DNA of 64,000 bases. Source: Motacilla alba alba (Eukaryota; Chordata; Aves; Passeriformes; Motacillidae). The stretch spans positions 39,832,911 through 39,896,910 of the forward strand of contig NC_052046.1 in the NCBI RefSeq assembly GCF_015832195.1, written 5' to 3'. Positions 12,045-23,190 of this stretch are shown here, piece by piece. Position 1 is the stretch's first letter, and each line of letters starts with the position of its first letter. The position numbers and the translations under genes were made by a program. The notes under the pieces are model-generated. The model was not told the DNA's origin and did not search any database. It saw only the letters and a list, made by a program, of their open reading frames with translations.

Positions 12045-13525
12045 AGGAAAAAGAGGAGTGAGAGCATGTGAGAGCAGCAGTCCTGCAGACACAAAAACCA
12101 GCAGAGAAAGAGGAGGAAGAGGTGCTTCAGGCACTGAAATCGAGATTTCCCTGCAGCCTGTGGTGCAGGTCACAATGAGACAGGCTGTGGTCTGCAGCCC
12201 TTGGAGGTTTGTGGTGGTGTAGAGACCCATCTGCAGCCTGTAGATGACCCCAAGCTGCAGCAGGTGGCTGCAGCTAGGAGGAGACTGTGACTATGTGGGA
12301 ATCACATGCTGGAGGAGGCTTCTGGGAGGACCTGTGTCACTGTGGAGAGAGGAGCCTGTGATGAAACAGGCTTGCTGGCAGGACTTGTGAGCCCATGGGG
12401 TACCCATGACAAAGAAGTTAATGAAGATTTAGATCCTGTGGGAAGAACCCCATGCTGGAAATGAAGTGTGTGAGGAGTCCCTGTCTGGTGGTGGAAGGAG
12501 TGGTAGAGACAATTTGTGATGAACTGATGCAGCCCCCATTTCTCATCTCCCTGCACTACTGCAGGGAAGGAGGAAGAGAAGATTGTGAAGTTGAGTCTGA
12601 GAAGAACGGAGGTGTGGGGAGAAGAGACTTTTAAGATTTGGGTTTATTTCTCTTTATCCTGCTCTGATTTGATTGACAAAAAACTCAAGTAATTTCTCCT
12701 GAGTCTAGTCTATTTTGCTTATGGCAGTAATTGATGAGTAATCTTTCCCTGTTCTTATCATTACTCATCTTTTGTTATCTTTTATCTCCCCTGCCTAGCT
12801 GAGGAGCTGCGAGAGACTGCAAAGATGTTTTGAGACATTTTGGGATGCACGTGTATGAGGCTGTGCTCTGGTGCATCCCCTATCCCCGGAGCCAGTATCC
12901 CCACAGCAGCTGTCATCCCTGGCACACCAGAGGCAATTCTCCACACTCCACCCCTGGAACACCAGTCCAGATCCTGAGTGGCCAAATGACCAGAAATCCT
13001 ACCTGAAGGAAGGGCCCAGGAAAGCCAAGGGTTATTTAAGGCCAAACACAAGGCAATAAGATGTCTTCAACCTATCACCTCTTGGAATCTCTATCTGAAC
13101 ACAGCTGGAATCCAGGAGTTAGTAGCTCTATGTGCACTTTTTCCACATCTTTTCTGTCTTTCTTTCTCCTTCTTCTAATTCCCTCTTGTAATTTTTAACT
13201 TAAATTTGAATGGTCTTAAAGTTTGCTAACTTAAATGGGCCAAGTTAATGCCTTGAGAAGTGTTTTTTGTTGATTGAATGTGGCACTAAACTTTTGCCAC
13301 ATTCTCTGATTTTCTGAAGTTGCCAATGAAGTTATTTTTTTGTTTTGACCTCTTCAGAATATCTTATTGATATTTCTCCTTTGCATCCAACTCAGAATTT
13401 ACATGAACATCCATAAGCCCTTTTAAAAGTCTCATTGAACAAGCTGTTTGGGCCCTACAGGAGAAAGATGGTAAGAGTGGCTTTGGTGGATACCTGACAT
13501 CCAGTCAAGACATGTTCAAGGGCAA
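12045..13525 (+). mobile_element. ERVL 3' non-coding relic, split by a nested LTR
   Basis: From GTGAGAGCAGCAGTCCTGC onward, the GC-rich part has the repetitive style of the non-coding region near the 3' end of avian ERVL elements: CTGCAGCCTGTGG, TTGCTGGCAGGACTTGTG, GATTTGGGTTTATTTCTC, CTGCTCTGATTTGATTG. It runs to CTCCCCTGCCTAGCTGAGGAG (12803-12806) and resumes at 13464 with AAGATGGTAAGAGTGGCTTTGGTGG and the ATCCACCACA end. The intervening 652 bp is a nested LTR. No gag, pol or env coding sequence is present. Confidence 0.7.
12808..13459 (+). mobile_element. Solo LTR nested in the ERVL relic
   Basis: The 652-bp insert starts TGCGAGAGACTGCAAAG and ends GGGCCCTACA, with TG...CA ends. It is flanked by GGAGC (12803-12807) and GGAGA (13460-13464), a 5-bp target duplication with one mismatch. 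Removing it and one flank restores the expected order of the ERVL relic. Inside are a TATA-like TTATTTAAGG near 13031 and AATAAG near 13053, which suggest plus-strand sense with an unusually long U5. The family name is not known to me. Confidence 0.65.
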
Positions 13526-13915
13526 TCCACCACAGATGTGTTCTCTTCTGCTAAGACACGGGCAGACCTAAATGTTGTTTGATACCCAGAGATACCTAAT
13601 TTAATTTGCTTTTGATGTGACCTGATAAAATATCTATGCTTGCATGTGTAGCCTGTACCAAAGATATCTTTTAAAATGTATACTGAATAAACAGGTAAAA
13701 GCTCCTTCTCCTAATAGTCAGAGGAGTGTAATTTAGTGTTCTGAATATAATTTTGGAGAGGTTCTCTGTTGTGATGCACTAGATAGTTATTTGGATGCTG
13801 CACTGGGTGTTGTGTTACATGAATGTTTCTCCCTTTCCCTCGGGTGGTTTTGTTCCCTTGGTAAGGTGATCTGTCCCTTGTAGCTCCTCCCTTCGTCCCT
13901 CCTCACTGGTGTCCC

Positions 13916-13962
13916 ATTGGCTGCGGCCCTCCATCCCAGCCTCCCATTCCGCGGGTATAAAT
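13916..13962 (+). promoter_or_regulatory. LTR core promoter: CCAAT and TATA boxes
   Basis: ATTGG (inverted CCAAT) lies about 36 bases before TATAAAT, inside a GC-rich U3 with GCGG steps. Transcription would be expected to start near 13985-13995. Activity is inferred from sequence only. Confidence 0.6.
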
Positions 13963-14033
13963 GTCCCTTGGGTTTGGAGTTCGGTCTCTTTTTTCACCTG
14001 GATGGTCTACGATGCGGATGTCCCTTTCCAGCT

Positions 14034-14039
14034 AATAAA
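14034..14039 (+). promoter_or_regulatory. LTR polyadenylation signal AATAAA
   Basis: A canonical AATAAA lies about 75 bases after the TATA box, the expected compact R-region spacing for a betaretrovirus-type LTR. Confidence 0.65.
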
Positions 14040-14181
14040 ACAGGACATCAGAACCACGTGGAGAAAGAGCGCTTCTTGTCCTTTACTTCGTCCATGTAGG
14101 ATCCGTACGGGCTTAAATCCCAAACTAGGCGGGGGGATTTACAGCCCGAAACCCACGGGTTCCTTTAGTTCTCCAGCTGAG

Positions 14182-17100
14182 ATTAATAGGTATAGTGTCA
14201 GCTATATAAGACAAAGACATGTTAACTATCATGAGCTAAACATCCTTATACACATTTTTATCTAAAGGTTTATGAGTTCATTTAGACTTTTACCATTTAT
14301 TACTTCACATTTTTTATCTTTTCTATTTCTCTTAGATTGTAAGTCTTATTTTTAATTTGGAGGATATGAGTAGTAAGACCAAATTTTAAATGTGAAAAAA
14401 TAAAAACTAGAGAAGCTGACACTGAAGTGTTCCCCTGCCTTCACTCTTTGCAAAGAGTGAAGCCCATTGGTAGATGCCATCTAGTACTAATATAAATCTG
14501 TATGTGAACATACCTAAGACTTATAACTGGCCATATTGCCCTCACATTTGCTCCTTGCAAGGTACTTTTCTAAAAAAATAAACCTACTCTTTTTCTTTTT
14601 TTTTTCATACATCCATATTATTCCACTTCATTTGGACTACTATAGGAATATGATTTTTCACTCATCATGTGAGAGAATTCTGGAAACAGAGATAATATTT
14701 AAATTGAGTTGGAAATCAATTCAGACACCCATGAATAACATGCCTAAACTCATTTAGAAAATCCTGAAAATACACTGACTTTTTCCTGCTAAAAGACAAG
14801 AATGAAGCTTTCAGTGCTAATTCATTTTATGCAGCTATTTAACCTGGAAATGAAAGCAGCTACAAAATAAGTAATTTTACTTTTTTAGCCAAAACAAAAT
14901 AACATATCTTGGCTCATTTCCTTTTTGTTCTTGGAAATTATTCTGTCATTCCTCTCTCCCTAGCCTAAATACTTTAGAAAGCTCTTGAATAATTTGCAGA
15001 GTTTTTATAGTTCTCTAACTCTTTAAGTATTTGTTGACCTCACCCAATATTGAAGCATAGGGACCTGTCATGCTGAACCTTACCGATAGGTAAGGTTCAG
15101 ACAGGTGCAGAAAGTAGAACGCAGTGACTATAGGGATGATTATTATTAGATTTATTGCTAAAACAGTCAATTCAGTATCTAACTATTATGTCTATTGTTA
15201 CAATGTGTTATAGTACCATCAGGTCATAGTCTCTCCTGTTGACTCACAAACTTCAGTAAGATGCCCTCGTTCTCTAAACTTCTGAGAAGCCTAACTACCT
15301 GGGTTCACTTAGTTTAAGATTTCATCAACAATCTGTGTCTAAAGGATTATAATACAAGCAGATTCATCTGGAAGCATACAAGTTTACATTATTTTGCCTT
15401 GCAGACTTCATAATTACTAAGGAAAGAAAAAAGCACCCACGGAGCTACTTTAGCATTTTATCTCCGATATTGAGTGGGTCTTAACACATTTTACTCACCT
15501 ATGCAAAAGTGACCAAAGTTCTTTATTTGGACTGGACATACACTGCAGGTTTCCTTATCAGGGTGGAGATTCACTCAGAAAGCCTCTGCATCCTCTGAGA
15601 CGTGTTCTCACGGCTGACTCAATCTCCACTAGCTTTTTATACCCCGTTACAAGTTTATGTGCACCAAAGTAAATTGAAATCTCCTCAGCTTCTCTATCTA
15701 TGGAATGCAATAATTGTGTAAGCATCTGGATGGCTCCTTCTGAAATATCAGCCTGGTGTTTCTGTCCTAGCACAAACCATGTTGCCCATCAGAGACTGTG
15801 GGGGTGGGGAGAGGGACCAGACACAAATACAAAGACCACACCATCTTCCATCACTCTCACAAGTGCATATAGGGTGAGCGTGACAAGTCAGGTGAAGTGC
15901 AATGACAGAAGGATACAGAAGAACTAATATTCAGTCATGGTGAAAACTCTATGAATATACTAAAGAGGAAAGCTCATATGGAAGTGTTTGTAAAACATCT
16001 AGCTCCATGAAAATTGCTGGATGGAGATTTACAACAGTTTGAAGAAAAAATTAGCAGTTCTTTTATAGGTCTTTTTCACAGTGTTTGTCTAACAATTAAT
16101 ATGATAAAATCTGTTCAACACAAGCTGTTGGTTTTGAAATTAGACCCACAACTTTCTGATGGCAAATTCCTTTTCATGTGTGTGACGCTATGGCAGTCTA
16201 AAATGAATCTTCTCATACAGAGCTGATTGTATTTTCTGCCAATACCTCAGTTCTGGTGAAACAAATCATAACAATTACTTAATATTTTTAGTAGAAAACA
16301 TCCTTGCTGCTCTAGTGGTATTAGAGAGTAATTAGTTTTTTATTAAGCTAGACAAGAGATTCTGACAGATTTCAAATGTACAGCATAACTGAAGCTGCTT
16401 CACAGTCGATCCAAGACTATTCTTGTTGATTAGAAAGATATGATAAATATTATAGCAGCTTTTCCATAGATAAGTACTTGAAACACTGTGTACCCACATC
16501 CAAGGCACCTGAGGTCCCTTCAAACGAAAATGACTTTTTGCCAGCAAGACAAGATTGTCAGTCTAAGGTATGGAAGAGTTTATACTGTAAACAATCAAAA
16601 AGTGTTGAGATTTTTAAAAATATGAAATCTGAAATTTCAGCCAGCTTTTCAAATTTGAAACAAAGAACATGAAATGTTTAATTTTTTTCCAAGCTTAACT
16701 TCTAATTCTCAAAAGGGACATAGTATTATCTTTCCTAGTGAGCAAATGAATTTTTATCTACTCATCACTGAGCTGCTGTACTTTTCTCTGAAAGATCTGC
16801 TATCTATTAATATTTGAAAAAGGACATACAAATTAAAAGGTCTGCAATAATAATCCCTGCATTTATTCATATATATTGAGTGACTGAGCAAGTTAAGCTT
16901 GAATATGTGTGAGAATGTCCATGATAGTTGTTCACTTTTGTCCTGAGTAGAATCTTCACATCCTGTGTACTTTTGAGGTAGGCAAACTGGACCTCAGCCA
17001 TGAATGCTTACACAAAGATGTGTCCACTGTAACAGATAAAGAAAGAAATAAAAAATAGGTTAAAAATATTTTCCCCAGTGTAAATCAAAGTATCTTTCCA

Positions 17101-20100
17101 TGATAGTTTCACAGCTATGTGTTTAGACATTAACCACTTATAAAGTAACGATATAAATAGTTATACAGGGCAGACCCTGATGCAGTGAGAGAATTTCCAA
17201 GACTACTAGAGAAAAAGACTTGTCTATTGTCTTTCATTTTGTGTTATATAGTAAAGACTCCTATCATCTGTATTTTATGATTTGGGCTTCAACATGAAGC
17301 TATATGATAACTTATTTAATTCCAGGACTAGTGCTTTTTGGAAGAAAATCCTTGTCTTTATAATGTAAAACACATCAGAAAGACAGGAACAATATAGCTA
17401 ACTAAAAGATGTATTTGACTAAACTTTTATGAAAATATTTTTTTCAAAAAAAAACAAAGCCTCTTCTTCTGAATATATTTTCATGACAAAATTAAATGTG
17501 ATGGGGTACAAAGTTTAGTGTATTGACAGATACCTAGAAATAAATTTATCATTATCTTATCTCTTTTCAGTTGAAAGTTAAACTCTCAATTACTCCTAGC
17601 ACTTATGCATGTATGAGTGCTAACAACAACCAGAACCAATTGGAACTTATCCTTGACTGCCAATTTTTTTTATTTCTTACAATCCATCTTTCTCCACCAT
17701 TATGTCCAAGTATAGGAGCCCAGTACAGAGCATAGGAAAGCAAACAATCTATGAGGTTTAATATTCTTCAACAAAGAGTAGTTAGTTTTCTAGTGGAGGA
17801 TTTAATTTTTTACCACAGAATAAACAGATTAATGCATTTTAGTGTGGAGGATCCTATTAATCAAAGCTGACCTGCAGACCAATACAGTCAGTTACATTTA
17901 TATGACTCTTTCATGCTCCAACCCTTCTTTCTCTGCTATTTTCTTGCCATTTGAAGTGAGGAGAAGAGCTAAACTGGAGCCTTCCTTTTAACACCTTACT
18001 TTGAAAACTATAAGGTACTTCAGCCCACAAACTCCATGGTACTACTTCTATTGCCAGGAACATCTACTCTTGAAGCTGACAATTCCATGTACCTAAAAAA
18101 GCACAGCTTGGTACCTCAAACAGATGTATCAGAAAACTGAGGTGAATTCTGACAAAGAAGCAGGAAAGCAGCCAGGAGTAAACACATCTCAGTAAGGTTT
18201 CCACACTGTGGGAAACATTTATGAGTTGCAACTGTCAAAATCTATTTGAACTCATACAAAATTAGAGTTTGTAATGAAACAGGTAAACCAAAAACACTAG
18301 ACAGTGATTTTGAAAGAAACTTCTTTCCTTAGGCACTCCTTTCTTACCAGTTGAAAAACTGAAGGTTCCCAACCACACTACTTGAGGCAATTAATGGTTT
18401 AGCTCACATATATAAAATCTGTATATAAAATCCATTACTCTTTATCCAGATTTAGACTCGTTTTCATTGCTGCTGTCCTTAAGGATCCAGACAACCTTTG
18501 AAAAATTAATAAAATGTGAAATTCTTATTAAGGCTTTAATTTATTTCTTTAATTTTCTCTGCGGTTCAGGGCTGTCACATACAGAAACTATTTCCTATTT
18601 TGTCTTTTTGTTGTTTTTTGTTGTTGCCTATTTGTTTGCATACAGGAAATCACTATTGCATTTAGAGCAGGTTTTTTGCATCTAATTATTTTTATACAAA
18701 GTATAAATCAGAAGTAACCAAGATCTCTTATCTGCAAAGCCCATATTGTGTGATAAAGACAATCAGAACCCACATATGTCTCTCTACCTTCTGACCACAT
18801 CTGTTGTTGGTGTATAGTGTCTTTTGACAGTATGTTGAAATACTTTTCTTGCATCTGTTCCACCCACTCCTTCCACCATAGTGAAGCTGAACCTTCAATG
18901 CTTAGTTCACAACACCTAAGTCCACAGTGACACTATTCTAGGAGTTACAGAGAGCAAGGGCTACAGTTTGCATATCCTAAAATATTCCTTAAAGAAACCC
19001 ATCATGGACTAGTCATGAGGCACAAGATCTGTTTGATTCCAGTGTTACCACAGAACCAGAACTCCCATTGTTTAAATATATTTTAAAAAAATTCTAAACT
19101 AAATTTTAAAAGCACTTGCAAGCACTTACAAGGTATTTTTAATGGACATAATACTTTGAAAATTTGCACATTTAAACCATGTTTGGTGCAAATTTTTCTG
19201 AGTTTTCAGTTCCGTGTTGGTAAAATTACCTTGGAAATGTACTATTGCCTTTGCAATGTCATTTACTTGAGGAGTTAGAGGCAAGAAAATATGATATTAA
19301 TGACTCTTCTTCATCATTGCAGAATACATAACTTACACTTCTTTATACTAATAGTTTTGGGAAAGGTGACTTTAACTTCCATTTTACACTCATTTTTCTA
19401 ATAGTGCTCAGCTGTAACAGCATAACAGCAAGTGAAAGATTCTCCTGCTCCCTCAAATGCAGTTCCATCACTGTTTTGCAATAAACCATGCCAGATTCAT
19501 TTTCATCAGGCTATAAAAGTCAAAAGCATACCAGCATTCAGAATAGCTTGTCCTCTAATATATTCCCTCTCCTATTCACATTCCCTTGTATCTATATAGG
19601 AAAGACTTACTTCTACTGGTTCCTTGCATGCCACGTGTGTTTATGAGAACCAAAAAGACTGTGTTAGTTGTCTGCATATTTAAACTAATACATAAGTTAT
19701 TTTAAAACCTTCACATTCAAACACATAGACTGGTAAAATATTACTTTTCCAAATCAAGACTGGTTTGGTGAGCTTTTTTATTGAAGGAATCAAAATGTCC
19801 TGATGATCTGAACTTCTTCTTAGGAAACATATGTATTGGGTTTATTCCCACTTCTATCAAGTATCACTGTGGACTTGGGTATGAATATTGTCTGTACACA
19901 TAATATATTTTATATAATGTAATATATACAATGTGAATGAGTTTTACTTACAGATGTGGTACAAAGACAACCATCTGGCTTTTATTCCTTGTTTCAACAA
20001 CGGCATTTAGAGCTGTCAGCAAATGAGAGAAGAAAAACATTTCAATTACTTGATTCATGGCTGATCTCCCTACAGGGGTGATTCTAAAGAGGTAGCACAA

Positions 20101-22564
20101 AGCAGTCTGCTTCTCAGCTACAGCTTCACCTGTGGCTATGTGGTACTTCATAAAGAGGACTATATTTCAAACAGAGTATGAACAATTAGTTAAGTTTCTT
20201 TAAAAATGTTGCTAAAATCTACCACCAACACACAGAAAGCACACTCCTAAAACTCTATGTTTCATGGCTATCACAAATTATTAAAATAGCGTGGTGTCGT
20301 TTGTATTTTATAAAATTAGTATTAACTATGATTAACACCATTTCTTCCTTGTTTTAGGTACTCAATGGCTCCAGGTTTCTTGCTCAGAGTATCTTGCACT
20401 TTTCATTCCATTTCTGCCTTTCAAAGGGCTACTGTAATAAAGTTTGTTTCATCAAAGCATGTCTGTTTTAACACCTCTTGGAAAGAAAGCATTTGCCATT
20501 CATGTTTTTAAAGGAAAGAAAAATAATATTATCAAATTTTATTATTACCAAAATATTTGAAAAGTAGTTACAGAAGAGGCACTTATTTCACCTATGTTGG
20601 TCAAAAAAAGTTTAATTTGAGATGTCATTTTGATAAGGCATTATTTGAAAAATAGAGAGAATTATAAAAAAGTGAGTGCACTTCAAATACTTAAAGAGAT
20701 GGGTGAATCCTATCCATACCTATGAGAGCACCTCATGTCACTGTAACTTGTTCTCTTGGTACCTCAAGATTAGATCAAAGAAGGTGGCCAAAAGCTTACA
20801 GGAAATTTCTTAGAGATGTTTCCTGAAGAAATCAAAACAAGAAAAGAGAAGAAAAAACTTTGAAAAATTTAAAGATAAGTAGGTCTGAATGTACATGACA
20901 CACCAGTAAGTTCAAATATAAAATAGCATTGTTACTAAAGAAAGATGGGACACTGGCACACAGGAAACTTTTATTGCAAATTAAGGTGCCTAATAAGAAA
21001 ACTGAAGGAAATAAGATGCATGTATCACATATGTAAAGAAGCCCATATTCTAGCAATGGAGAGTCAAAACTCAATTTTCTTTTCTCAAGATGTCTCACAG
21101 TAAAAATTCTGCTCTGTTTTGAGCAGAAACCATTTTTCTGAATACTTACAGATAAAATCTCAAACATTCATTTTAAAACCTCCTTTCTTCTCCTAGCCAC
21201 CTCTGCCATTATCTTTTGCTCTCAAAACTTCCCCCACAGTAACTTTCTCATTATGTCAATACGTTACACTTTTCCTGAAGGGCTCTCTCATGGGCTTTTT
21301 GCGCCTCTTTCATTCTAGGGATTGTTTTTTCATGTTCTCCATGTTTCATGCTCTTAAGTTTCTTATTGATAGCTGCTCTCTTTTGAGTCAGAAGCTGAAC
21401 TTGCAGAGATAACATACGGTATCTGCAAATGGATGTTTGACAGGTCTCTGGCATTTAAAAGGACTCTGGCTTTCAATTCATGAATAAAGCCAAAGGGCTG
21501 TAGTCTCGGAAGCTAAGCTATCACAGTAACACAACAATTAGATACAATATTAGCACAACTATTTTTCAACTGTGTCATATTGTTTTTTTCTAATAATAAA
21601 ACATATGATGCCTTGCCATGGCTAAATTTCAACTTTTTGCCAAAAAAGAAAAAACAGGGAAGTGACACAAGCTTTTCCTTGTCCTATCAGTTCACATACA
21701 ATGTTTATACAAGTACAGAATTTAAAGTTTGATTACTCTAGGTTCTATTTTATGGGTACCCTGAAACTCATTTAGTGTTTGCAGCTCAATTATGAATTCT
21801 TTGATTGAAGGTCATGACAAAAATGCTAGAGATTATTAATTATTAATAAATCAGTGAAATTAGGGAATAAAAATGAACTGAGGATTTCCCAATTTCTCTT
21901 TTAATGACTTACATACCAGTTGCCTATACAGTTGCTACCAAATAAACTCTCAGTAAACTTGAGAAATCACAAATACTTTAACCAAGAAATGGATGTCCTC
22001 TAAAATTCTTAATTTTTAACTATTTCTTAATGTTGCAGATCATCTACCTATTTCCCAAGCAATGCTGCATTAAAAATAGTTGGACAAGTCCTCAGCAGAT
22101 ACATCCAGGATTTTCACCTTTCTTCACTGGAAAATCGCTTCTGTTCTGGGCAGATTACACCTTTGGGATTTTCCCAGACTAAGGGATAGAGATGGGATGT
22201 ACAGCAAAACCAGGAACATTGCCTTTCAGTAAAGGAATTTCCACTCGTACCAGGAATTCCTTGTTCTGACAGCAAGTTCAGGACTCCCCCAGCTTTTGTC
22301 TTTCTTGAAACATCTGTTGTTTCTTGGGTAAAATTCTCTTTGTGTCACACCACCACAGCTGGGATGAATACAAAAGAAGCTAGGAGTGACGGATGGAGCT
22401 GCAGGACCCATGATCCTGGCACTGGAGTCTTCCATGTGACAGTGCAGCCTCTGCTATTTCCTGAACCAATCACGAATGCCAAAGCCTTCTCTGCAAGGCA
22501 GGTGCATCCTTCCACTTATTAGGTAGTCAGAAGTCTACATGGGGCTGTCATGGAAAAGGAAAGG
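14182..22564. other. AT-rich single-copy sequence
   Basis: About 8.4 kb with no recognised transposon and no convincing gene. It contains a strong hairpin at 15063-15106. Three minus-strand open frames (15558-15773, 19948-20151, 21251-21454) look somewhat protein-like, but their best splice phases are incompatible with one another. The rest is AT-rich sequence with short A or T runs. Confidence 0.5.
15063..15106. repeat. Long hairpin, 12-bp perfect stem plus 6-bp outer stem
   Basis: CTGAACCTTACC (15073-15084) and GGTAAGGTTCAG (15089-15100) are perfect inverted copies around a GATA loop. ACCTGT (15063-15068) and ACAGGT (15101-15106) extend the stem, with CATG bulged on the left side. The surrounding DNA is not a recognised repeat. 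Function is unknown. Confidence 0.85.
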
Positions 22565-23190
22565 TGTCGTGGTTTCACCTCATCCAGCAACTGAACTCCA
22601 CACACCTTCTGACCCCCAGCAGGACCAGGGAAAGAATCCGAAGAGTAAAACGAGAAAATTTGTAACTTGAGCCAAAGACAGTTTATTAGGGACACCAAAA
22701 GATGTACACACAAGAAAAATAATAATAAAACAGGTAAAGGTAAAAATAGTAAAATAATAAATTCATTTACCACTTCCCATAGACCAGTAAGTGTTCAGCC
22801 ATCTCCAGGAAAACTGTGTTCCATCATGCATAACAGTTACTTGTAATGACAAGCTCTGTAACTCCAAACACTCCCCAGTGTTTGGAGTTACACTCCCCAC
22901 TCCTCAGTTCTTCTCTCTTCTCCCCAAGTTGATGTCATTCTGGAATATCCCTTCAGTCAGCTGGGGTCACCTGTCTTAGCTGTGTCTGCTCCCGGCTTCC
23001 CATGCACCCAACCATCCTCACTAGCTTGTCAGTCTGAAAAGCAGAAAAAGCTTTGGCTTTGTATAATCCCTGCTCAGCAATAACTGAAATATGTCTATAT
23101 TATCAACCTTGTGTTCACTATAAACCCAAAACCCAGGACTTCAGCATATCAGAAAATATTAATACAGCATTTTACCGACTGCTGAAAGTA
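22565..23190 (-). mobile_element. ERVL-like LTR, antisense
   Basis: Starts TGTCGTGGTTTCACC. The antisense order then matches the avian ERVL-like LTR seen sense at 2838: GACAGTTTATTAGGGACACC (antisense polyadenylation region), CCACTTCCCATAGACCAG, TGTTCAGCCATCTCCAGG, GGAATATCCCTTCAGTCAG, CTGGGGTCACCTGTC. The U3-start side after about 23135 is diverged, so that end is approximate. The TATA region carries a perfect inverted repeat (22858-22891). No internal region is attached. Confidence 0.7.
22858..22891. repeat. Perfect 15-bp hairpin within the LTR
   Basis: GTAACTCCAAACACT (22858-22872) is followed by CCCC and then its exact inverse AGTGTTTGGAGTTAC (22877-22891). A 10-bp direct echo, ACACTCCCCA, follows at once. 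I recall no such palindrome in other copies of this LTR family, so it may be local. Confidence 0.85.

Larger units (their letters stand above)
13808..14175 (+). mobile_element. ERVK-like solo LTR with intact signals
   Basis: This 368-bp GC-rich block begins TGTTGTGTTACATG and ends TTAGTTCTCCA. It has an inverted CCAAT box (ATTGG, 13916-13920), a TATA box (TATAAAT, 13956-13962) and AATAAA (14034-14039) in the order of U3, R and U5. The flanking hexamers ACTGGG (13802-13807) and GCTGAG (14176-14181) match at four of six positions, both differences being A/G, so a 6-bp ERVK-type duplication is possible but unproven. The opening resembles that of the minus-strand LTR at 39495-40098. Confidence 0.75.

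Noticed and set aside
13909..14265. 118-codon frame at 13909-14265
   Set aside because: It runs across the U3, R, U5 and flank of a solo LTR.
15558..21454. Three protein-like minus-strand frames as exons of one gene (21270-21422, 19952-20159, 15612-15752)
   Set aside because: Donor-like GTAAGT and GTGAGA sites exist, but the codon phases at the proposed junctions do not fit, acceptors have weak pyrimidine tracts, and no family is recognised.
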